DNA of 64,000 bases from Desulfobacteraceae bacterium Eth-SRB2 (GTDB lineage Bacteria > Desulfobacterota > Desulfobacteria > Desulfobacterales > UBA11574): contig RPGQ01000075.1 in the NCBI GenBank assembly GCA_004193595.1, forward strand, positions 1,543-65,542, given 5' to 3'. A program made the position numbers and the translations under genes. Below the pieces are notes generated by a model, which saw only the letters and a list, made by a program, of their open reading frames with translations, was not told the DNA's origin and did not search any database. This document shows, one piece after another, positions 56,785 through 64,000 of this stretch; position 1 is the first letter of the stretch, and every line of letters begins with the position of its first letter.

Positions 56785-56892
56785 CGGCTTCCCCTCTACT
56801 TATTTCAAAATTCATTCTTCAGTTATGGGTTGAATCGTAAATATTAACGATATTCAATCGTCCCACCATTTAATCATTCAACGACTCAAATA

Positions 56893-57567
56893 TTACCCGG
56901 CTTCTTTCTTCTTTTCGTAACCCGGCTGCACCAATGTCCGGGGTTTCTGGTTTTGCCACGCGGTTATGGGTTGAAACTCCATGATTAAATCCAAACGGCC
57001 CTGTGCGGCCAGGCGCTCGTGTATCAAGAACCAGGCGCAGGGCTGATCCTGGCTAATTTCGCATTTGCCTCTGTCGGTTCCACCACATGGCCCGTTATAT
57101 AGACCCTTGGCACACATGGTTACCGGGCAAATGCCGCCGGTATAACCCAATACACAGTTCCCGCAGGACCGGCATTTTTCCTCGTACCATCCCACACCCT
57201 TGTTTGCCCCGATACAGGTCGTATTTACGGCAGGAAATACCGGTTTGTTGGGATATCTTTCCGCCAAAAACTGGACCCCCGCGCCACAGGCCATAGACAG
57301 CAATGCGTCATACTCATCAACCACGTTTTCAAGTTCATCCAAAAATTCCATGTCACATTGTCGCTCCAACGTGGTGGCCCCCAGCTCAATAGGATTCCCA
57401 TCAATTTTTCGTGCCATGTTCAGTTCGGCATTGAGGATCGCCACCTCTTTTTCGCCACCGGCAAGGCAGACAGCGACACACGTACCACAGCCCACGGTAA
57501 GAACCTTTTTGTAGTCCTTTAACATGGTCTTGATTTCATCAAAGGGCTTTCTCTCAGCTATAATCAT
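56893..57567 (-). CDS. metV: MetV, zinc/iron-sulfur subunit of MetFV
   Basis: This 224-residue protein of the methylene-tetrahydrofolate reductase C-terminal family has many cysteines: VGCGTCVAVC near 27, CDMEF, MACGAGVQF, and CRSCGNCVLGYTGGICPVTMC with GPCGG near 135-165. It stabilises MetF and links it to electron carriers. It is the first gene of the five-gene operon, with an upstream TTGACA-like sequence (minus strand, 57723-57718) that may be the promoter. Confidence 0.92.
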   Translation of the reverse strand: MIIAERKPFDEIKTMLKDYKKVLTVGCGTCVAVCLAGGEKEVAILNAELNMARKIDGNPIELGATTLERQCDMEFLDELENVVDEYDALLSMACGAGVQFLAERYPNKPVFPAVNTTCIGANKGVGWYEEKCRSCGNCVLGYTGGICPVTMCAKGLYNGPCGGTDRGKCEISQDQPCAWFLIHERLAAQGRLDLIMEFQPITAWQNQKPRTLVQPGYEKKKEAG

Positions 57568-58277
57568 GCGTCCTCCCTTCTGTTTTTGTTTATTGTGATT
57601 TAGAAAAATTTAAGGTTTACATTCATGGATTTTTTTTAAATTCACGAGATCCGGATAAATTTTACAGGATTTAAGTAAGTAAATTTAAAAGAAGTACATG
57701 CCAAATAAGTAAGCTGTTGTCAAGGGAACTGATGCATATTTTTGAGAAATATTTCATAATTCATTTTTGATGGATTTGCAAAAGATTAACATCATTAAGG
57801 GGTTGGTGTTTAACATTTTGTGTTTTGTGTGAGAAATATACTGACATGCCAGCGGGTTAGGCCCTCAAACCGTAACTTTTCAATACCTTAGCTCCTTAGT
57901 TGTAAATTTTGTGCTTTTTGTGGCAAAAATATTTAATCAGTATAATTTCTTTATTGTGAATAATTGAATATTTTCGATTGAAGTTTGAAGATTTAAGGAA
58001 CTGTGACATTGACGATTGAATAGTGAATAGTGAAAATTTAAGGAATTCTATCAATTATATAAAAATGACATCGCGAAGCGATACAACAAATATTCAATAT
58101 TCAGTTGTCAATATTCAATTAAATGGCTTCCCTAAATAGTCAATTGTCAATATTCAATTTTCAATCCTTTTTTGTTCCGGCTTGTCCGGGTTAGCACCCC
58201 TTATAATAAAGATTCCGGGTTGAAAGAGTTTAAAAGATTTGCTTGGCATAAATAAAATGTCATGTTACTAAAACAGG
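57568..58277. other. Gene-free divergent region with heptad repeats
   Basis: It holds the putative metV promoter (TTGACA at 57723-57718, minus). A TTTTGTGCTTTTTGTGGC segment near 57910 recurs inverted near 60032. TCAATATTCAA-type heptads at 58015-58165, some inverted, lie around ATCGCGAAGCGAT. A CCGGCTTGTCCGGGTTAGC motif ends at 58195. No gene is seen. Confidence 0.6.
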
Positions 58278-59912
58278 ATGAAGAAACCAAACACCACCTG
58301 CTCAAAGAAAGCGCTTGTGGCCGACTGGCCGGCCCTGACACGAACATTCATAAAGCCGGAAGACGAGGCTGCCAGGTCCACATTGATCAAATACATGGAG
58401 CAGATTCTTTTCGGGCTCCACGATTTTTTAAAAAAACATGTAGGCTTCACCGAAGAGGTGAGCTTAAAGGATCTTGCCGCAAGGTTTACAGACACGGTTA
58501 TCGGTAAAAATCCTGAAAAAAAACTGACGGACGTCATCACCGGCCTGATTGAAGATATCGCTCCCCATGCTGTTAATGTGGCCTCCCCGTATTTTGTGGG
58601 CCACATGACCTCCGCCATTCCCTTTTTCATGGTTCATCTTAAAAGCATTGTGGCCGCCCTGAATCAAAATGTGGTTAAAATCGAAACCTCGAAAGTGGTT
58701 TCGGTTGTGGAAAAACAGGTTTTGGCCAAAATTCACCGGTTGATTTTCCGAAAAAGCGACGCGTTTTACAATGAACACATCCAGAGCACCACTACGACGC
58801 TCGGCTGCTTTACGGAAAACGGCACATTATCCAACTTGACGGCGCTCTGGGTTGCCAGAAACGTTCTCTTTGCACCCAAAAACGGCTTTCACGGTGTGGA
58901 AAAAGAAGGTCTGCAGGCCGCATACAAGGCCTACGGAATCCAAAGAAGTGTGGTCCTTGTTTCCAGGCGCGGCCATTATTCTCTTAACAAGGCCGGCGGA
59001 ATCTTAGGAATCGGCAACCACAACATTGTGGCCGTGGATGTGGATGAAAAAAGCAGAATCCATATCGGCAGTCTGAATAGAACCATTAAAGAGATAAAAA
59101 ACAGCAATGAGAAAACAGCAATCCTTGCTATTGTGGGTATTGCAGGGAGCACGGAAACCGGTTCGGTGGACCCGCTTTCAACATTGGGCGAAATTTGTGC
59201 GGAAAATTCAATTCATTTTCATGTGGATGCGGCCTGGGGTGGTCCGACGCTAATGTCGGAAAAATACGGCCATCTTCTTAAGGGGATAGAACTCGCCGAT
59301 TCCGTGACCATAGACGGACATAAGCAGTTTTATATGCCCATGAGCTGCGGCATGGTTTATTTTAAAGATCCTGAAATCATGGATGGAATCATCTACCATA
59401 CCAATTATGTCAACCGGCCCGGTTCCGTGGATCTGGGCATAAAATCCCCTTCAGGATCCAGGGAAGCAAATTCCCTGATTTTAGACAGCGCGCTTAAGAT
59501 AATGGGAAGCGGCGGGTATGCCCTTCTGATTGAACATGGCATAGAAACGGCCCGGGAGTTTGCCGATGAAATTAAAAAAAGACCTGATTTTCAGCTGGTT
59601 ACTCCACCTGAACTCAACATTTTAACCTACAGATTATTTCCCGCCCACTTGCAAAAGCAAATTTTGGGCGCTGATGCGGAAGAAGAAATTCATATCAATG
59701 AAAAATTGAATGAAATCAACCGGAGAGTTCAGAGACTTCAAAGGGAGGCCGGCAACAGTTTCGTCTCCAGAACTACCCTAAAAATGAAAAACCATCTGGA
59801 ACAAGATAAGGTGGTGTTACGGACTGTCATCATGAACCCCATGACAACTATAGAAATTTTGCGGAAAATTCTCGATGAACAGGAAAAGATATACAAAACC
59901 GCTTTTACCTAA
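58278..59912 (+). CDS. panP: PLP-dependent aspartate/glutamate decarboxylase, PanP-like
   Basis: This 544-residue group II decarboxylase has the PLP-binding Lys at about 349 (TIDGHKQFYMPMSCG), the HVDAAWGG aspartate segment near 315 and FVGHMTSAIP near 114. Length and layout match the putative pyridoxal-dependent aspartate 1-decarboxylase PanP, which supplies beta-alanine for pantothenate and coenzyme A in organisms lacking PanD. A glutamate decarboxylase activity cannot be excluded. The gene stands alone, bracketed by inverted repeats whose right arm overlaps its stop codon. Confidence 0.85.
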   Translation: MKKPNTTCSKKALVADWPALTRTFIKPEDEAARSTLIKYMEQILFGLHDFLKKHVGFTEEVSLKDLAARFTDTVIGKNPEKKLTDVITGLIEDIAPHAVNVASPYFVGHMTSAIPFFMVHLKSIVAALNQNVVKIETSKVVSVVEKQVLAKIHRLIFRKSDAFYNEHIQSTTTTLGCFTENGTLSNLTALWVARNVLFAPKNGFHGVEKEGLQAAYKAYGIQRSVVLVSRRGHYSLNKAGGILGIGNHNIVAVDVDEKSRIHIGSLNRTIKEIKNSNEKTAILAIVGIAGSTETGSVDPLSTLGEICAENSIHFHVDAAWGGPTLMSEKYGHLLKGIELADSVTIDGHKQFYMPMSCGMVYFKDPEIMDGIIYHTNYVNRPGSVDLGIKSPSGSREANSLILDSALKIMGSGGYALLIEHGIETAREFADEIKKRPDFQLVTPPELNILTYRLFPAHLQKQILGADAEEEIHINEKLNEINRRVQRLQREAGNSFVSRTTLKMKNHLEQDKVVLRTVIMNPMTTIEILRKILDEQEKIYKTAFT

Positions 59913-59945
59913 ACCGGACAAGCCGGAACCAAAAAAGATCGGTTT

Positions 59946-60056
59946 TATTTTTACCACGAAAATCACGAAGAAAAAGAAAAAAAATATAACCTTCGTGCTC
60001 TTCGTGTGCTTCGTGGTGTGATCAAACTTTTTTTGCCACAAAATGCACAAAATTCA
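59946..60056. repeat. Inverted CACGAAG-type short repeats
   Basis: CCACGAAAATCACGAAG at 59955 is answered by CTTCGTGTGCTTCGTGG near 60018, with a further CTTCGTG unit between. This is another heptad arm pair and a possible terminator-like structure between panP and the convergent MBL gene. Confidence 0.6.
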
Positions 60057-60125
60057 ATTTTAAGCGGCTAACCCGGACAAGCCGCCAAACCGCCCGAACC
60101 AGTTACCATCAAAGTTTCAACAAGA

Positions 60126-60866
60126 TCACAGATCGTCTCTTAAAAGATCTTTGAAAAACGGTACACAAACCCCATGCCCCGGATAAATATACCTTAGCCC
60201 ATTCAAGGTCGTGATTTTATTGATCGAGTCTTTTTGATCCTTCTTGCTTGCCACAAAAGTATTGCTGATCAGCTTCCCGTTTATGACCACCAGAAAATCT
60301 CCGGAAATAAGAATTCCGCTTTCCGGATCGAAAAAGGATGCCGAGTCGGGCCGGTGCCCCGGAGTGGGTATGGTTTGGAAACCCGGCAATACCGGCTCCT
60401 CGTTTTTAAAGAATGTTACACGGTCTAAAGTAAAACCTTTTTTAAACGGCGTCCCGTACAACCCCCCCATAAAGACATCGCCGATTCCCGGAAAATAGCC
60501 GGACGCTCTCATGCAGGGCATGATTATCTCCTTATAATCAGCAAAAGACGGAAACGGAATGCGCTGATCTCCCATAACAAAAGGCTTTGCCTTTTCGTGA
60601 AACCGGATTTCGCATTCTTTAAATATTGCTTTTAGATACGTCCAACCGGAAACATGATCCACATGAAAATGGGTGCAGACGACCCGTTTTAAAGGAGGCA
60701 TGGGTTGCAATGCCTTAACCAGTGATTTTTTGTCAGACCACATACCGCAGTCAACAAGAAATGTGGCTTTTTGACGATTATCCTCGATCATATAAATATT
60801 ACTGGCTTTGCCCATGAACTGGTGTATGGTTCGGTCGCCGGAAAGATTTTGTGTATGTGCAATCAT
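60126..60866 (-). CDS. MBL-fold metallo-hydrolase
   Basis: This 246-residue member of the metallo-beta-lactamase fold has the metal motif THFHVDH near residue 70 and later His/Asp ligands (PGHRPDS, ISGDFLV, YPGHG). It probably hydrolyses a thioester, lactone or similar small substrate. The ATG at 60866 (MIAHTQNLSGD...) is chosen because the in-frame extension to 60959 is encoded by the 60923-61047 repeat element and is unlike family N-termini. Confidence 0.85.
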   Translation of the reverse strand: MIAHTQNLSGDRTIHQFMGKASNIYMIEDNRQKATFLVDCGMWSDKKSLVKALQPMPPLKRVVCTHFHVDHVSGWTYLKAIFKECEIRFHEKAKPFVMGDQRIPFPSFADYKEIIMPCMRASGYFPGIGDVFMGGLYGTPFKKGFTLDRVTFFKNEEPVLPGFQTIPTPGHRPDSASFFDPESGILISGDFLVVINGKLISNTFVASKKDQKDSINKITTLNGLRYIYPGHGVCVPFFKDLLRDDL

Positions 60867-60922
60867 TTTCCTGCTTTTTGCAAATGTATCAAATGTGATG
60901 AACTCGTAAAAAGTCCGATTTA

Positions 60923-61047
60923 GACGGTTTCGTAAAAAGTTCAAATTCAAGGCGTGCAAATTTTGTAATCATGAGGCGTACTTTTCGTACGTTGAATGAT
61001 TGCGAAATGCAGCACAACGCAGAAGTTGGACTTTTTACGAGACCGTC
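60923..61047. mobile_element. MITE-like repeat with 21-bp inverted ends
   Basis: GACGGTTTCGTAAAAAGTTC at the left matches the inverse of the right end GACTTTTTACGAGACCGTC (19 of 21). A partial extra left end (TCGTAAAAAGTCCGATT) precedes it. The core AGGCGTAC...CGTACG is shared with 17748-17885. No clear target duplication was found. It provides the last three codons and stop of the helicase gene. Confidence 0.75.
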
Positions 61048-63167
61048 AGGTTATAATCCATTACCACAGGATACCTCATAATCAGCTCAATAGATCTTGC
61101 GGATGTTTTAGCCGCTTCAGGAAAAACTCGCGTAAGGGTTCTGACATGTCTTAAGTTATCTGCGGTCCGGAGGATCAGCATGGCAAGATCTCCTTCTTCC
61201 ATCTTGGCGACAGATAGGACCTTTTCCCAGGATTGGCCGTCGGCCCAGGCATAAAGTGTGGCGGCCGGCCGTAAAAACAGGGGTCTTACCTCAAACCCTC
61301 GATCTGTCATCTGTTTTGCAAACGGTTCCAGGCTTGTTTTTACCTTGCGAAAGGTTGTCATCAGCGTTTTTGGCTTGAACATTTTTTCAATACTGTCATC
61401 GGATTCCCGCTCATTTACAAATAATGCGATGATTGCGGCAAGGAGTGCGGGATCGGATTCAGGGAAAATCCCCAGCCTGAACCCCTGAGCGATCATGATC
61501 GGCTGATCCACTCTCAGCTGTGATGCCCATTTTCCGTCAGCCGTCAGCATGCCCTGTTCCGTTACATACCCGGTATCTTTCAGAAAGTTAAGATGGTGTA
61601 AAAAATCTTGCCATAATTGCTTTTGCTCATCTCTGAGAGATTTACGGGCTCCCCTTTTTTTTCTCGCCGTAATGATCATGTAGGTTGCAAAAGACTTTTT
61701 AAGAAGATCTTCTATCTTGTCGGGAGTATGGGACAAAAGCAGGTTAAGGGCCATGGAAAAGTTTATTTTGATCTGGCTGGCCACATCAGAAGGAGGCGAT
61801 GTTATTAGTTTTGCAATTCGCCGTATATCCATAAATTTTCCCGGAACGGTTAGCGCAAATCCGATATGGTCCATTCCCCTTCGTCCGGCCCGACCGGTCA
61901 TCTGGTGAAATTCAGTAGGGCTAAGCGGTAGGAAATCTTTGCCGTTAAACCTGTCTGAATTAAGAAGAACGATGGTTCTGGCAGGAAAATTTACACCCGC
62001 CGCAACCGTGGATGTTGCAAAAACCGCATCCAGAAGCCCTTCTGTCATCAAGGTCTCCAGCACCAGTTTCCATGCCGGAAGTTGACCGCTGTGATGGGAA
62101 CCCACGGCCATATGTTCAAGGTGCCCCAATTGGCGGTGCTCGGCAATATGAGGGCTTTGTGACACAAGTTCCTGAATTCTTTGAATGCGCCGTGCCTTTC
62201 GATTTTCATCAAATGTCGGGATGTCCGCACACAGATCAAGTGCATGATCACAATCTGCCCGGGATTTAAGGAAAAATATCGACGGAAGGAGACGGTATTT
62301 ATTAAGAACACTCATAATCTCACCGAAAGGGGGCAGCTTATGTGGAGGGGCAAGAACAGGAGGACGCTTGCTGTTAACATAAGCAAAGACTTTTTTATGA
62401 AGCTTGCTTTTTTTAGGACTTATAGTGTCGGTAAGGGGGAAAAGCGTCCCTGAAGGATGGAAAAACAGAGGATAAAGCGGCACCGGCCTTTTTGTTTCTT
62501 GGACGACGATACATTTCTTTGAACGAATTGACGAAAGCCATTTTGCGATAATATCCGCATTTCCTATTGTGGCCGAAAGCAAAAGAAGGGGTATCCTTGC
62601 GGGAAGATATATCATTATTTCTTCCCAGACCACCCCCCTGTCTTCATCTCCTAAAAAATGTGCTTCGTCCAGGATAACCAAATCGGTTAAAAGAGTTACC
62701 CCTTTATGCATTGCATCGTAAAGCTGATTGCGCAGAATCTCGGTGGTCCCGACCATAATCGGTGCATCAGGATTCTCTTTTCTGTCACCGGTTAGAATCC
62801 CGACATTTTCCGCCCCGAAGATTTCTGAAAATTCACCGTACTTTGTATTGCTCAACGCCTTTAAAGGGGAAGCATACCAAGATCTCCCTCCCTTTCTATG
62901 GACCCGGGCCATGGCCTGTTCTGCGATCCAGGTCTTGCCGGCGCCGGTCGGGACAGTGACAAGACAGTCCGTATCTCTGATTGCCGACAGTGCTTTTAGC
63001 TGGAACACATCGGGTTTAAACGGTTTTTTATCCGGTACTCCGATGGAGGCAAAAATTTTCTTCAGCCCGGCATCCGCCCCGGGCCTGATTTTAAGAACCC
63101 GGTGTCTGTAGCCGAATTTTCCTTTTCTCTGTGTTGGTTTAAAGACGTATCGTCTTCTTCGATTCAT
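61035..63167 (-). CDS. Ski2-like DEAH-box RNA helicase
   Basis: This 710-residue superfamily 2 helicase has Walker A TVPTGAGKTW near 69, LVILDEAHFLGD near 162 (DEAH), LLLSATIGN near 200 and motif VI TGRAGRRGMD near 427, then a helical C-terminal region. The order and spacing fit Ski2/Mtr4-like helicases. Final codons T-V-S and the stop come from the adjacent repeat element, so the native end may have been longer. It overlaps the cooC stop by one base and is probably cotranscribed with it. Confidence 0.85.
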   Translation of the reverse strand: MNRRRRYVFKPTQRKGKFGYRHRVLKIRPGADAGLKKIFASIGVPDKKPFKPDVFQLKALSAIRDTDCLVTVPTGAGKTWIAEQAMARVHRKGGRSWYASPLKALSNTKYGEFSEIFGAENVGILTGDRKENPDAPIMVGTTEILRNQLYDAMHKGVTLLTDLVILDEAHFLGDEDRGVVWEEIMIYLPARIPLLLLSATIGNADIIAKWLSSIRSKKCIVVQETKRPVPLYPLFFHPSGTLFPLTDTISPKKSKLHKKVFAYVNSKRPPVLAPPHKLPPFGEIMSVLNKYRLLPSIFFLKSRADCDHALDLCADIPTFDENRKARRIQRIQELVSQSPHIAEHRQLGHLEHMAVGSHHSGQLPAWKLVLETLMTEGLLDAVFATSTVAAGVNFPARTIVLLNSDRFNGKDFLPLSPTEFHQMTGRAGRRGMDHIGFALTVPGKFMDIRRIAKLITSPPSDVASQIKINFSMALNLLLSHTPDKIEDLLKKSFATYMIITARKKRGARKSLRDEQKQLWQDFLHHLNFLKDTGYVTEQGMLTADGKWASQLRVDQPIMIAQGFRLGIFPESDPALLAAIIALFVNERESDDSIEKMFKPKTLMTTFRKVKTSLEPFAKQMTDRGFEVRPLFLRPAATLYAWADGQSWEKVLSVAKMEEGDLAMLILRTADNLRHVRTLTRVFPEAAKTSARSIELIMRYPVVMDYNLTVS

Positions 63168-63922
63168 TAAAGCTTAGCGATCATCTCCTTGACATTTGTT
63201 TTTGCAATGGAATCCACATCATACGGTGAAACACCATCAAGATCCGCCTCTATCAACGCTTCATCATGCCGGATAAAACCAAGGAATTCAAAATCGTTCA
63301 GGTGTTTTTTTAAAAACTCCTCATCTTTTTGGCCCCGGATTTTGTTGCCCACCAAACCGATATTTTTTAAGCCGATCTCGGATGCCAGCTTTTTTATGTG
63401 ACCTGCGGTATCCATACTTCGACGTCCCGGTTCCACAACCACAATAAGTTTATCCACGGCAGATGCCGTGGCTCTGCCCAGATGTTCGATTCCGGCTTCC
63501 ATATCCATGACCACCACTTCGTCCCTGGCCAGAACAATATGAAGCATCAGTGCTCTTAAAAGAGTGCTTTCCGGGCATATGCATCCGCCCCCTCCTTTTT
63601 TAACCCCACCGAGCCGCATCAGCTTGATATTATCGAGTTTCGCCGACAGGGAATCCGGAAGATCATCCACCTTTGGGTTGAGTTTAAAAAAACCGCCAAT
63701 GGTTCCCGGTTGTGCCTCGGTTCTCTCAAAAATAAGCTCTTTCATTTCGGCAATGGGTACAATTTTTTCAGCATCGGGAATACCCAATGCTGCTGCAAGA
63801 TTTGCATCCGGATCCGCATCGATTGCCAGTACACGCTTTCCCTGATCATTTAATGTCCGTATCAAAATGGCGGAAAATGTTGTTTTGCCAACCCCACCTT
63901 TACCACTGACTGCTAGTTTCAT
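63167..63922 (-). CDS. cooC: CooC-like nickel-insertion ATPase for CO dehydrogenase
   Basis: This 251-residue MinD/ParA-type ATPase has the deviant P-loop SGKGGVGKTT at 6-15, AIDADPDAN near 38, a CICP Cys motif near 115 for metal binding and MDMEAGIEH near 140. It matures the Ni site of CO dehydrogenase/acetyl-CoA synthase. No cooS or acs gene is in the window; they may lie upstream beyond 64000. It supports use of the Wood-Ljungdahl pathway, like the metVF operon. Confidence 0.92.
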   Translation of the reverse strand: MKLAVSGKGGVGKTTFSAILIRTLNDQGKRVLAIDADPDANLAAALGIPDAEKIVPIAEMKELIFERTEAQPGTIGGFFKLNPKVDDLPDSLSAKLDNIKLMRLGGVKKGGGGCICPESTLLRALMLHIVLARDEVVVMDMEAGIEHLGRATASAVDKLIVVVEPGRRSMDTAGHIKKLASEIGLKNIGLVGNKIRGQKDEEFLKKHLNDFEFLGFIRHDEALIEADLDGVSPYDVDSIAKTNVKEMIAKL

Positions 63923-64000
63923 ATATATATCCTTCCTTTTTTATACCCCGTTTGAAAAAAAACGAACAACCGGGATTAAGGGTTATTTGTTATTCCAATT

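Larger units (their letters stand above)
58170..60084. repeat. Nested inverted repeats around panP
   Basis: GTTCCGGCTTGTCCGGGTT (about 58174-58192) recurs inverted at 59910-59936 with one or two changes, and again inverted at 60067-60084, where 18 bp match exactly. A Ski-like outer pair TTTTGTGCTTTTTGTGGC / GCCACAAAATGCACAAAA lies outside. The same TTGTCCGGGTTAG motif is at about 19952-19964. Confidence 0.65.

Noticed and set aside
58177..60084. Integron attC sites around panP, because of GTTAGC/GCTAAC ends
   Set aside because: No attC-like paired inner boxes at one site and no integron integrase nearby; plain dispersed inverted repeats fit better.
60867..60959. Longer N-terminus of the MBL-fold protein
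   Set aside because: These codons are the repeat element at 60923-61047 and unlike family N-termini.

Overview
The window looks like chromosome from a sulfate-reducing member of Desulfobacterales (Desulfobacterota). This is inferred from gene content: MetF and MetV encoded with Hdr/Qmo-like electron-transfer proteins, a CooC maturation ATPase, a probable selenoprotein, and many short intergenic repeats. No rRNA or tRNA gene was recognised, so the assignment stays at family or order level.

Layout. 0.5-6 kb: a VIT/vWA envelope protein, a DUF4019 protein, a frameshifted ISAzo13-type insertion sequence and a Cys-rich unknown. 6-10.3 kb: a gene-poor stretch of transposon debris, with a MITE-like element carrying a 9-bp target duplication, a decayed transposase, and an IS66-like element carrying an 8-bp target duplication. 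10.5-17.6 kb: an rnd - TPR - giant ATPase operon on the minus strand; the giant protein joins a BrxC/PglY-like P-loop ATPase to a PglZ-like C-terminus. 17.9-24 kb: thrS, small genes, a VanZ-like protein and a tldE/tldD protease pair separated by a second MITE copy. 24.6-31.5 kb: a cold-shock gene, an HU-recombinase fusion, a truncated recombinase, a second tldD followed by a heavily decayed inverted copy of itself, a 5'-truncated WYL regulator and a broken ORF6N gene.

31.6-49.2 kb: a complete type I-C CRISPR-Cas locus (cas3-cas5c-cas8c-cas7c-[Bro-N remnant]-cas4-cas1-cas2) with one very long array of 129 full repeats plus one degenerate terminal repeat. Two degenerate repeats just upstream of cas3 enclose a pseudo-spacer whose seed matches a TTC-flanked site on the cas3 start codon; this may be a CreR-like autoregulatory RNA. 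Beyond the array are fossils of a different repeat, a PIN/AbrB toxin-antitoxin pair and an orphan BrxC-like fragment.

51.6-57.6 kb: a minus-strand operon metV-metF-hdrA-hdrA/mvhD-hdrCB. It probably encodes a soluble complex that couples methylene-tetrahydrofolate reduction or oxidation to Hdr-type electron transfer. The last gene appears to be a selenoprotein: an in-frame UGA sits in its E-C-G-H motif and is followed by a SECIS-like hairpin. 58-64 kb: a PanP-like decarboxylase bracketed by inverted repeats, an MBL-fold hydrolase, a Ski2-like helicase and cooC.

All calls come from reading the sequence and recalling family features; no database search was run.
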